Below are positions 12,793 to 23,525 of a stretch of DNA of 64,000 nucleotides, piece by piece; within the stretch, counting starts at the first letter, position 1; every line of letters starts with the position of its first letter. The notes under the pieces were generated by a model. That model was not told the origin of the DNA, made no database searches, and saw only the letters and a list, made by a program, of their open reading frames with translations. Source of the DNA: Ceratotherium simum simum (taxonomy: Eukaryota > Chordata > Mammalia > Perissodactyla > Rhinocerotidae); contig NW_004454170.1 of NCBI RefSeq assembly GCF_000283155.1, forward strand, positions 11,365,594-11,429,593. Reading direction: 5' to 3'. Made by a program: the position numbers and the translations under genes.

Positions 12793-12977
12793 TTCCAGAG
12801 AGATTCCTGGAAGTTGCGCAGATCACATTACGGGAGTTTTTCAATGCCATTATCGCAGGCAAAGATGTTGATCCTTCCTGGAAGAAGGCCATATACAAGG
12901 TCATCTGCAAGCTGGATAGTGAAGTCCCTGAGATTTTCAAATCCCCGAACTGCCTACAAGAGCTGCTTCATGAGTAG
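12792..12977 (+). CDS. PROX1: PROX1 terminal coding exon (C-terminal Prospero domain)
   Basis: PROX1 is a nuclear homeodomain transcription factor that specifies lymphatic endothelium and acts in liver, lens, retina and neural progenitors. This exon encodes the last 61 residues of the roughly 737-residue protein, starting VPERFLEVAQ and ending LQELLHE, then TAG at 12975-12977. The match to mammalian PROX1 as I know it appears complete. The residues form the C-terminal helices of the Prospero domain, which packs against the homeodomain to make one DNA-binding unit. The start is set by the acceptor (AG at 12790-12791), with phase 0 because V is the first codon. No frameshift or internal stop is seen. 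An in-frame ATG at 12675 lies in intron sequence and is not the real start. The paralogue PROX2 is less likely given how exactly the C-terminus fits. Confidence 0.96.
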   Translation, partial: VPERFLEVAQITLREFFNAIIAGKDVDPSWKKAIYKVICKLDSEVPEIFKSPNCLQELLHE

Positions 12978-15017
12978 AAATTTCAACAACTCTTTCGGAA
13001 TGTACGAATAGTAGCAGTCCCCGTTGGATGTCCTAGTTGTATGTGTCTGGATTTTGATTTCATATATATGTGTATGGGAGGCATAGATATGTTGTGAAGT
13101 CAGCTGGTAATTCCTCCTCATCATCTTTCTCTTGTTTTCTTTTGTTTTCCATTGCAAGGGGATGGTTATTTTCCTTCGCCTTTAATTTACTTTTGCCCAA
13201 GGCCCTTAACATTCGGAGACTTAAAATAGGGTTAATTTTCAGGGAAAAAGAATGTTGACCTGTGTAAAGTCTATATTAGGAAGGAAGGGCATTTGTTAAA
13301 GATGCTTCTACTTGATTGATGGTTTATTGCAAATGGCGGTTGGCAGAGGGAGACCCCCGACACAGCACAACTCCACAGACAGTGATGTGTCTCTTGTTTT
13401 TACTGCTAAGAAGTTCAGAAAACTCAATGAAACCACGTCATAAACTTAAATATTTTGTTTGGTTTGAACTCATGTTTAAATATGTTTAAAAATAATGCCA
13501 ATGGCAGATGAACATCTCACTTTTCAAAAGTATCCCAAAAGGCCAAATTTAAAAAAGAAAAATCACTAAGCCTTTCCTAAGAGAAGTGGCGAACACCTCA
13601 AACTAGTACCCGTTTCTTAGGGAGGCAAAGCAATTTTGCACAAAACTGACTCTTTCAAGATGAGACTGGAAATTCATGTATGATCTTCTAGTCACCTCTC
13701 TAAATTCTACAATAATTTCTTCTTCATAATAAGTGAGTATATATCATTCTTCATAGAGAAAAACCTCTATCACTTGTTATCATTTTCTATTTATCTTGCT
13801 TCAGATATGAAAAGGCACATAAGTTTCAAATTTACTTTTTGTTCAACTTTGTTTATATGCTTAAAAGAATTATTTCTGTTTATTTAACACTTTTTTTCAA
13901 AAAAACACTATTTTCTGAATATCTTTCTATAGTAGGGAATACAGGACATCCCAACTTGACCATAAAATTCCTGCCAACGCTAGAAGTTAGTTGACAGCTG
14001 TTAGCTGACTTGATCTTCACCTCCTGAGAGGAGCACATATGAAGATGACCTATTTTCATAGACAATTCCACACTACCCTGATGGATATTCAAAGTGGTGA
14101 CAGTCTAATTGTTTCTTCATTTTAGATATAGCATTTTAAAGCAATTGATAAAGTTTCTTCTAATTCAGAAGCTAGTATTGACCAAAATGTGAGAAGAGTG
14201 TATAGCATAGGAAAGTTTGGGGGTTAACCCAAAAGACACAATTTCAGCACACACAAGAAAGCTAGCTGCTATTTTATGCTTTCTTCAATGGTTCTCCTCT
14301 TTTTTCTTTTTCTCTTTTTCCAGTTTCTCAGAAGTGTACAATGTCCCATACTTGCTTTTAAAAAGTCATATGGCATTCCCACTTGTTGTTTTCTTAGATG
14401 GGTTTTGTTTGCAGATGCAGTAAGAATTCCTGGTTCATTCTAATAGGCTTTTCCAGACCCTTCCCTCCTGATAGGTAATTTGATATACACCTCCTAAAAT
14501 GACACAGTAACAAACCTGGTATTTAGATCAGATAGAACATAAATACCATTTTTCCTTCATTTATAAAAATACATTTGACTTTGGAGAATGCAGGTTGACC
14601 CACGTCAACTGTAACTGACCCAGTCGCTGTAATTTAATGTCGTTTATAAATTCTGCTGATGGACAGGAGTGTATGAAGGCAATTATTGTCAGCGCAAAGC
14701 CTGAAAACCTGCTGACTTTAAATTAAACGGTGCAGTCTTATGATGATGCCCTGCATTGCTCAGGAGACTAACAGGCTCTCGCAGTGTAGACAGAGTGCAG
14801 TGGCATGGGCTGGAACACCACCGGCTTCGCTCTGCACCCACAGCCAAACACATTGCCTGGCTTGCACTCTCCTTACACAGTGCACTCAGAGCCATCAGAT
14901 CCAATTTGTTCTTGTTCCAGCTTGCTTGAAAAAAAAAATGTTCAGATAATCATTACGTTGGAATAACCAAAAAAAAAATCCAATCAGCACAAAATAGGGA
15001 AGCAATCTCAACTTGTG

Positions 15018-15057
15018 GTCACACTCTTTTGCTTTGCTTCGTGTAAAAGAGTGTGAC
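15018..15057 (+). other. PROX1: Stem-loop in PROX1 3'UTR
   Basis: GTCACACTCTTTT (15018-15030) is perfectly complementary to AAAAGAGTGTGAC (15045-15057), 13 bp. One G-U and one C-G pair extend the stem to 15 bp, leaving a loop of about 10 nt (15033-15042). The transcript strand would carry it in the long 3'UTR. The arms are too short for a typical pre-miRNA. Function is unknown. Confidence 0.8.
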
Positions 15058-16171
15058 ATTCATCGTTCACGTCAGTGTACAACTGGGTCTTTGCTGTTCC
15101 ATGTAATTCGTATCAACATTGTGTTGCCATTTGCAAGGTAAAAGGCAAAACTGTAGTGTATTCACCTATATAGACAGATTGCTAGTATCTTCTTGGTCTG
15201 GGGCAAATTCAGTATTGATTCCAGACTTATTTGGATTTCTAGTATTATTCTCCCCTGCCTTTCTAATTTAAATAGACAAATGAAGCAAAAGTTTGTGTTC
15301 ACAACCAAATATTGATGTGCTTATCTACAATAATGTCCTCTCAATGTTAACTGAGGCATAGAAATTATTTCAGAGAAGATATTATAGCATGAGGATAAAC
15401 TCACCTCATTCTGAAACTAGAACTTGATCACTTTGCTTTTAGGTGAATTTTTTCCCCTTTTGCAATCATAAAATCTTGTGCCTCCCAGTGCATTGGAAAG
15501 TGACAAAAGCCTGTCTCTCAAAACTCCTATTTAACAGGGTTTTTTTAAATCACCATCTTTAAAATCTTAGCTCAACTCTCACCAAGTGAAAATTGGCTGC
15601 TTGGGAGAAAGTTAACTTTCTATGGTGGGAGGGTGAAGGATGAGGGACAGTTTACATAGGGAAAAAAAAAGTCTAAAGTCCATGTTGAAATACCACATTA
15701 CCACTTATTTTCTGCTAATCCTAAATTATTTTTGCATATACACTTGAGGTTATAGTCTGTGCCTAGACCTAAAATGCACCAGCGGGGGGATTTTTAAAAA
15801 TCCTTCAAAATACCAGTTTTTTCCCACAAGTACACTTGTTCTTGTGCCTTCTGTGGCTTTCAATTTCATCTTTTTGACTTTATTTCCAATTACTACAGCT
15901 GCAATAAACACTAGATTTCTTTTCTGGCTGTTTGACATAACGTTGATAGCTATGCATATTTTGTGTCTTTTTAAAACAAAGCGGGAGAATACGTTTTTGA
16001 AGAAGAGAATTTTTAGAACAGTTTGATACCGCAAATTATTTTTTCCTCAATTGTTTGAGCAGCATTCGAGTTTTGAAAATTCTTGTAGAAGCCAATTTTT
16101 TGTAACTGTGGTGCAAATCTTGTGTTTTCTTAGCCTAATGAAAAGTAGTATAGAAGCAATATTTCATACCA

Positions 16172-16234
16172 TGTGCTATGTATGTGTGTGCAGATGTGTG
16201 AATATAAAAACACGTACACACATATACACACATG
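16172..16234 (+). repeat. TG-rich then CA-rich tract (foldable) in PROX1 3'UTR
   Basis: A TG-rich arm (16172-16200) is followed after about 10 nt by a CA-rich arm (16211-16234) able to pair imperfectly with it. UGUGUG runs are known binding sites for CELF- and TDP-43-type proteins. A separate CA-rich tract at 16916-16947 could also pair with the TG arm. Pairing is inferred. Confidence 0.6.
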
Positions 16235-16648
16235 TAAAAATATACATATATATATGCGTGTGAAGTGGAAAGCTTACCTTTTCCTATCTAGATTTAAGGA
16301 CCTATTTTAGACTTTTGTTATGTTTTGTGAAAAGAATGTTCTATTTGCAACAACAAAACATTTAATTCTTACTGTATCTCTGGCTGTTTAATGAGGACGT
16401 TTCACATTAAGTGGTAAAACAACGTGGAAGATGGTAGAATGTAGTCATTATTTAAGGAAATGTTCACCCACATATTCCTGAAGTTTGCTTTGTGCCTCCG
16501 AGTATTATTTAATTCAAGTGTTTTATGTTTGCAAAATCTTTGTTGCTGTGCTAGGGAGGTGGGTGAATATCATTTTTAAAAATTTTAAAAACAACAAAAA
16601 AAAGCAAAACAAAAACACTAAAGCAAGAGGGGAACTTTTATAAAGCAA

Positions 16649-16656
16649 TGTAAATA
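16649..16656 (+). promoter_or_regulatory. Pumilio response element motif
   Basis: TGTAAATA fits the TGTANATA consensus of PUM1/PUM2 sites, here in the sense strand of the PROX1 3'UTR. It is the first of three exact matches seen. Occupancy is inferred. Confidence 0.5.
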
Positions 16657-17723
16657 TTTAACCTCATGGCTGTTGTTACGTAAGACATGAGATTTTAATA
16701 AATAACTACATTCTCACAACATCTGTTGAATTTATTAGGAACACTACAGTGACTGTATCGACAGTTGAAAGCATTCTTGAAAATCCTGCTCTCTACTTTT
16801 AAAAGATAACAGTCTCTTTCATCAGATGTTAAGGGCAAGGGTAATGCAGTTTCTGTAAATTTATGAAATTTCTTTTCTATGTACATGAAGACGTTTAGTA
16901 AGTGACCCCCCGCCCCACATACACACACACACATACATACACATACAGGTTAATACAAAGTCATAAAGCTAAAGATTTGGGGGCTTTAAAAATAGGATAT
17001 CCCCCAGAAGCAATCATAAATTCATCAAAGAAAAAGTGATTTACAGACTCCCCTGAAAGATGCAGTGTACGTGTGAGGATAGAGCAAAATCTCTTTGCCA
17101 TGTATATTATAGAATATTCATTGGTGTGAATAGTACAAATGTTTCCTCCTGGTACAAACTCTGTGTTTGCAAATTACAAGAAGCATTGTTTTCAAAAAGC
17201 TCCCCTTAAAAGAATGTAACTGGTTTATTATGAGTCAGCAGTTACTGTATTGCACTTAAATGTTATGTTGAAGGAAATGCAGTTTTGTTTTCTGTAGATC
17301 TGTTGGTTGTAAACCATCTATAAAACTAAAGCTAAAATGCTCATATTCAGAGCTGGCATCAAAACTGGTGTTTAACCTTTGCATCTTCTTATAATTATCC
17401 TTCTAAGAATATAACAGAATCTGGAAGCATCTGGACTTTGAGTCTTTTCAACTGAGCCCTTCTCTCAGATCTCACACCCCCTAAAATGCACAAACATGAG
17501 CAGAAAAGGCAAACAGACTGGCCCTCTTTTGTGAAAATGTATTAATTCTGTATTTTAAAAATATTCTAATCCTCCACATAGGAGGAAAAAGCATTTTAAA
17601 ATTGTATATTACCACTTCAAAATTAGAATTAGAAAAACAAATGTATTTGGGGTTGGTCTCAGCACTACCTAGAAGAATCAAAGGTCGTGGCTTCCCCCAA
17701 TATTGTCCCAGCCGTTTCTCATA

Positions 17724-17786
17724 TGTATATAGTATAAACCGTGACAAAACACTGCCTTTATATTATTTAGCAATATGTTGTAAATA
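17724..17786 (+). promoter_or_regulatory. Paired Pumilio response elements before the proximal poly(A) signal
   Basis: TGTATATA (17724-17731) and TGTAAATA (17779-17786) lie 48 nt apart, and the second ends 25 nt before the AATAAA at 17811. Both transcript isoforms would carry them. Binding by PUM proteins is inferred from the motif alone. Confidence 0.5.
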
Positions 17787-17810
17787 GCATTATTAAGCTC
17801 TTTTTTTTGT

Positions 17811-17816
17811 AATAAA
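17811..17816 (+). terminator. PROX1: Proximal poly(A) signal of PROX1
   Basis: AATAAA preceded by a run of eight T and followed by a T-containing stretch within 30 nt. It is about 530 nt upstream of the terminal signal and would give a slightly shorter 3'UTR. Other AATAAA hexamers in the 3'UTR (15903, 16697) look weaker in context. Confidence 0.5.
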
Positions 17817-18304
17817 GACCCTTTTGATTTGAATATAGTACAATAACTGAACTGATAAAGTCAATTTTTGATTTTTTTTTTAGCTAGAGGCAATTTCAAT
17901 TGTGGATTTTTGTTGTTGTCTGTTGTTCTGAAGACTTTGCATAATTTATTGGTTTAATTTATCCTAATTTATTTGATGAAGGTGTACAATTTTGTATTAC
18001 CAAGGATGTACTGTAATATTAATTGATATGATAAAAAAAAACAATGAGACTCCCTGTCCATATTAAAAAGAAAATAAAAGGTGCAGTAGACAATTGATTT
18101 TAAAGTAAAAGTAAAAAATTTAGTTTGGCAGCTACTAAATTTTAAAAGAGGAAAAAAAAAATGTTGTTGGGGGAGGGTGGGAGGGGGTTTTTCTTTGTGT
18201 GTTTTAAGCTTTTGTACACTCTCCAAACTTTTACCTTTTGCTTTGTACCACTTAAAGGATACAGTAGTCCAATTGCCTTGTGTGCCTTCCATCTTCTCTT
18301 AAAC

Positions 18305-18312
18305 TGAATGTA
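18305..18312 (+). promoter_or_regulatory. miR-181 8-mer seed match
   Basis: TGAATGTA is an 8-mer match to the miR-181 seed. miR-181a is known to repress PROX1 in endothelial cells. The site lies between the two poly(A) signals, so only the long isoform would contain it. Weaker 7-mer-A1 matches (GAATGTA) occur at 12998-13004, 16437-16443 and 17212-17218. Confidence 0.5.
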
Positions 18313-18342
18313 TGTGCAGTATATATATGCAAGCTTGTGCAA

Positions 18343-18348
18343 AATAAA
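18343..18348 (+). terminator. PROX1: Distal poly(A) signal of PROX1
   Basis: AATAAA with a CA-containing cleavage region (around 18355-18365) and then a T-rich downstream element (18371-18385). It is the last signal before sequence character changes, and its distance from the stop codon agrees with the known length of the PROX1 3'UTR. Confidence 0.75.
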
Positions 18349-20109
18349 ATATACATTACAAGCTCAGTGCCGTTTGATTTTTTTTAAACACGTGACATTT
18401 AATTTTTGGACCTGTGTCCAATTGTAGGACAACAGGCTAGTTGTGACTGTAGTATCGATTATGGAGTTTTCCTTTCATTGCAATTCTTAATTATACAAAC
18501 CTAACATCCATGCACACAAGTCCTAGAAATGATCTTTTTTACTTCAGATGCTTATAGCAATTGGCTAGATTTCTCTCTGAAACCTCTTCTGACAGATTTA
18601 ACCTTATTTAGCCCTCAAAATTTAAAAACAGCGAAAGCTTTGGCTGAAAACAATGTTGTGAGCTAAATTCAACAGTTGCTAATGTTTAATGATTCTAGGA
18701 ACAAGGAGAGATGTTTCCCAAAGCACAGAATGGCAGATATATCGCTTGAAATATGGGGAATGAGAGCGTATATTGTTTCTACTCTGGTTGGACTCAGAAC
18801 TAAGTACTAATGTAAATTTCCAAAATCCTTTCTAAAATATTCCTTTAGACATGATTGGCAGCATGCTTCATACTAACGCTATTGGTTGTATGGCTTTTGA
18901 AAATTTCCTTTACCTTTTTTGCTTTGGTTTAAAATCACGTCTCCTTTATCCTTGAATCGAGATTGTGAAGCATTAGGAGAAATCTTTTGCCTACTTGAGA
19001 TGGCCTCTTACCATCCACAGCGGCACTTCCCTTTCTGTCTTCCATATGGTCATAGACTGAGTCTTCTTAATCTCTCAGATTTCTTTTGCTTTTACCTAAG
19101 TGATGAAAACTTTGTAGTTTAACCCTGTTGACACGAGGGTGCTTAGAATCAGTGCAATATCAACACTATTAAATGATAAAAGTATTTACCCACTTTCAGC
19201 TCTTTTTCTATCAATGGCACAAATTTAAATTCCAGTCTTCCTAACTAACTAAATTGTGCAAAAGAGCATGACTATGTCCCTCTATGCCAAAGTATTTATT
19301 CCCTGATGGGAGAAAAAAAGGAATCCTGCCCTCCACCTGCTCTTGAAAGGGAGAAGGCATTTGCAGTAATATAATAACTCTTCCCATCTTCTTGTACTTA
19401 TTTAACAGGGATCTGCATTAAACAAGACTGGATAATCCAGGTAGCAACTAAATGACTAAATTGCAGCAGGTGGTAATGTTTTCTGATAGGAGGTTTATTA
19501 AAAATATAGCTTCAAATCATTACCTTTGTGACTCTGAATTATCTGAGCATTGGTCTAAAATAACCATTGTCAACACTGATCTGAACCCTGATCACAAATC
19601 TGATTCCACCTGCATCTGTCTCAATGTCAGCCAGGACCTCTGTTATACTTGAAAGGATAAGCTTCACAACCTAATAATAAAGAAAAGGCTGGTTTTATTC
19701 ATTGCTATCTCCATTTATCACCATAAATGATTTACAAGTTTCTCTTAAAGACTAACAAGTAAAATTCATCACATTTTCACAATTAGTTTACTACCATATG
19801 CTGACATAAGAAATGGATGCCCCTGCATAAAAGTCATAGGAAAACATCAAATATTTGCCATGGATTGCCAAGTTCTGGGGTCTATGAACACTCCTGTATT
19901 TTAAAAGCCATAAAATACAAGGGAAATACGTATAAAGGAGAATGGCAGATACGCTGTCTAAGCAAAATTGTGAAAGAATATTAAAGAAAAAAATTGATTT
20001 TGTTGCTACACTCCCCTCACCAGCAATATAACCCTTTGGAGGGAGAGTCAAGACACTGGGGTAAAAACCTAAAGGGTAACTTTTTAAACTGAAGGAAAAA
20101 TAATCAAGA

Positions 20110-20240
20110 GAGTACTGCTTTGGGTGTCAGAAGACCTGGCTCCAATCAGTTCGCTTCTAAAAGTCTTTACGAGGCAAGTCACTTACGCCTTGAGCTCCCA
20201 GGAGAATCAAAAGAATTATAAAAGGCTGGGTGATTCTTAG
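20110..20240 (+). mobile_element. MIR-like SINE, diverged
   Basis: 'ggtgtcagaagacctggctcc' followed by 'gaggcaagtcacttacgcc' matches the MIR head and centre; the 3' part is decayed. Confidence 0.45.
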
Positions 20241-21842
20241 AATCAGTGCAGCCACCATGTTGACTTTCTCCAAATGATTCCTACATGGGAAAAATGAAAA
20301 AGGTTTGTTAAAATGTTCTTGCTTCTCATAAGAAAGGCAATTTAAGTTGCAGGGCGAGCATGGGAAAAATTCTGAAGTTGGCCAAGTGTGACTTTAGATC
20401 CTTTTCTCTCTGCTCATGACCCATTCTCCCTTCAGTAAGAGTCTCTACCCCTTGCCAAGTATTCAGTGCTCTTGTGTTGCCCCTGCCCTCTCTCTGTTCA
20501 TGGGGATGAGCCACCTAGTACAGCTAGCATTAGGGTATCACTGACTTGGTGTGTCTCTCTTCCAGTGGTATATGCATAAAAAGATACATGGCACACAGGA
20601 ATACATTTTACATTTTCATATTAGGTCCAAGGAGACCCGCAAGTGAGTGAGTAGGGGCTGCAGGCCTTCCCCACCAAGCATAAGCCCAGGTATTTTGAGT
20701 GATATCACTCGTGGCTGCACCTTGCCTGAATTCAGCACCCTCTGTCAAGGCGTTTCCACCTCCCAGGCTTCCTTCCCCTTCCTCTCCAGGACTTGTTTCC
20801 TGCCCATGGTCATAGAGTTTTTCCAAATGTCCCCAAAATTGTTCACAAGAACTCACAGAAGGAGGGACACTTCTCCACTGGATATTGGTTTATTTTCCTG
20901 GTCCAGAGGAAATAATTAGCACTGAAGAAATTTTAGAGATAATCTAACTCAGTGGTTTTTATCCCTAGCCCTGTAGGGTAATGTGGTATTATCTCATGGG
21001 GTACCAGATTGGGACTTCTTTTAACCAAAGGAGTTTCATCTTTATATTGGGATGCAATAAAATGTTCATTTAAAAAACAAGAGTTCTCTGCTTCAGACAA
21101 CAATGATCTCATCGGTTATAATAGAACAGATCTCTAAGTACAAATGTGAGTATTAAATAACGAGTAAGTTCTGTTGAACCTTCATTTAAAGAAAGAACTT
21201 CTCTGCTGAACACCATCACAGTACTCATTGCGTACAGTAAGATGTCTTTAAGGATGAATATAAAAATTAAAATAAATGATAGCTTATGTGAGTTCTATCA
21301 AACCTTCAAAAACAGAGATAACTTTTATACCACAGAAATAGCACAGAGCCTGGCACATGGGTTTGTGTCAAATCGCTATTAGTTCCCTTTCTTTTCCCCC
21401 ACTTGGTGGCTTTTGTCATCTTGCCATGTTGTTTTAAGTTGTGATCTAAGAATTACACCCAGACCCATCCCAATGTCCCAGGACATTCAAATTTTGAAGA
21501 ACACAGAAGTTCTCCAGGAACTGAAAGCTTCTGTCCCACGAAGATCCTTTCCCCAGGCCCTTGCCCTCAGCCTCTGGTGTATAGCTACTGTGTCCTCACC
21601 TCCAACCAGCCATGCTTGGGTAGGCCCCAGAATAGGAGTGGAGCAGCTTAGAAAGATTAAGGTGCCATAATAGATTGAAACAGAATCACTCAGGCTGCCT
21701 CTACCCTGGCAAAGGGGAGGGTATTATTTGCAAAGCCCCCTGCTGAGTGGCCCAGGTGCTAGCTAGACAGGCTCAGGAGATAGCTTGGCAGCCACCCTGG
21801 AAAAAATGCCTGTGTCTCTGCAAATAAATCTACGAGTGAAGA

Positions 21843-21867
21843 AAGCACTGGGTTTTCCCCAGTGCTT
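21843..21867. repeat. Perfect 10-bp stem, 5-nt loop hairpin
   Basis: AAGCACTGGG (21843-21852) and CCCAGTGCTT (21858-21867) are exact reverse complements separated by TTTTC. It is intergenic, about 3.5 kb past the PROX1 distal poly(A) signal. Confidence 0.75.
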
Positions 21868-23291
21868 GTGCAAATAGTACTCTGTGCTTTGCTGGTATTG
21901 GAAATTCCTTGGTGTGAGTAGCTCTAGACCATGAAAATTGGAGCTATGGATTTCTTGTCATTGTGTTACCCTCGAACTGTTGGGAAATAATTCCAAAAAT
22001 CAATGGTCCTATTTCCAATCATTCTCAACTGGAAACTCTTTGGTAACCAGAAGAAATGTTTTCCCTGAATCCTCATTCACAGCTCAGCAACTGACATAAG
22101 GTTGAGCCAGGGAATCTTGAAGTCTGACACAGAGGAGGGTAAATGATCATGCACCCAAGCATGGTTTAGGCATATGCATCTGAGTGTAGGTATCTGCATT
22201 CTAGAACAATTATATATTACCAACTGAGTATTATTTATGTCTTTTCTCCATTTGATATTCAAGAATTTATAGAATTGACACTATGGTTAGGTATGTGAGA
22301 CATCTCAGTGAAGTGTATGCCTTTCATACATAGGCACAGGCATAGAAAAAAGAAGGTATAAATTTTGATATCTAGAAGTAATAAAAAACTTAAAGAACCA
22401 AGGCCATAGAAGAAATCGAAAAAGTTTCCAAAAAAATAAAACAAAACCAAAAAATCTCTTCTCCTCCCTCAAAGGCACCTGGCCTTTATAGTTTTATGGG
22501 TGAATTCTATCAAATATTCAAAAACAGATGATATTGGGTAAACAGTTCAGATCATTATATAAATATGATTACCTCATTTGTTTTATGAAATGTATATTTA
22601 TTAATTAAAATGCAAAAATCGGAAATAAAAACATAAGCAAATCCAGTCCAGCAGTCCAGAAAAAAAAAAATACTATACTATACTACAAAATACTATACTA
22701 TAAACAAGTCTCGTTACTTGTAACAAACTGGGATCAAGGAAGACCTGGACTTACTTCTGGGTGAAAAGCAGGAAAAATTTTCTTGATATGGTGATTTTTT
22801 TCCTACCTCCTAATGACAATGGAAACAAATATTTCTTGTTGGGGCTGTCAGCTAACTGAACCACTCTGTGCTACTGCCTCCTAATTTTTTCTTTTACTAG
22901 AGCCAAGTAGCCTTTGCTCTTTCCACCATTTTAGTTTGCCAGGTTACCTAATTCAGAGGCCATGTCTCATTTTAATATGTCTTTTTGGAACTCTGAGACT
23001 TGAAAAAGCCAGATTCATCTAGTAGACCTTTAAGAATTTCCTTCGGTAACTTAAAAAAAAAGAAAAGAAATCCAGAAAAGTAATGCAAATTAATAATAGT
23101 CTATTCATTCTACATAAAAGGAAGCATGATATTTTTATTTTCTGGAATATTGACTTAAAATAAAAACTAATTTATTTATATTCTAAGAGGAAAAGATAAG
23201 CTACCAGGCTCTAAAGAAGAGTTGATTTGGGCAGCTCTGACCCCAGGCAATTTGTGAAGCTTATGAGAATTGCCATTAGAAGTAACAGGAC

Positions 23292-23512
23292 TGGGCCGGC
23301 CCTGTGGCTTAGCAGTTAAGTGCGTGCGCTCCGCTGCTGGCGGCCCAGGTTGGGATCCCCGGCGCGCACCGACACACTGCTTCTCCAGCCATGCTGAGGC
23401 CGTGTCCCACATACAGCAACTAGAAGGATATGCAGCTATGACCTACAACTATCTACTGGGGCTTTCGGGGGAAAATAAATAAATAAATAAAATTATTAAA
23501 AAAAAAAAAAAG
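23292..23512 (+). mobile_element. ERE SINE with intact-looking Pol III head
   Basis: The head 'gggccggccctgtggcttagc' and an ERE body ending '..ctatctactggggcttt' lead to a (TAAA)n and poly-A tail. A 13-bp target duplication, gaagtaacaggac, flanks it at 23279-23291 and 23513-23525, which indicates a fairly young insertion. Confidence 0.93.
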
Positions 23513-23525
23513 GAAGTAACAGGAC

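Larger units (their letters stand above)
12978..18365 (+). other. PROX1: PROX1 3' untranslated region
   Basis: About 5.4 kb follow the stop codon without any recognisable interspersed repeat, ending at an AATAAA (18343-18348) followed by a T-rich stretch. This agrees with the roughly 8 kb PROX1 mRNA of other mammals. Visible content includes a 15-bp stem-loop (15018-15057), TG-rich and CA-rich tracts (16172-16234 and 16916-16947), three TGTANATA Pumilio motifs (16649, 17724, 17779), and miR-181 seed matches at 12998, 16437, 17212 and 18305. There are also many A/T-rich runs with ATTTA pentamers. Short ORFs here are chance ORFs. The exact cleavage site is inferred and may differ by tens of bases. 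Confidence 0.85.
18366..23278. other. Intergenic, mostly unique sequence
   Basis: No gene is supported. It holds one weak MIR (20110-20240), a 10-bp perfect hairpin at 21843-21867 and a small tandem patch of 'actat' units at 22668-22706. The rest I cannot assign. ORFs here are short and lack coding features. Confidence 0.6.

Noticed and set aside
15018..15057. The 3'UTR hairpin as a pre-miRNA
   Set aside because: A 15-bp stem is too short for Drosha and Dicer processing; kept only as a structural element.
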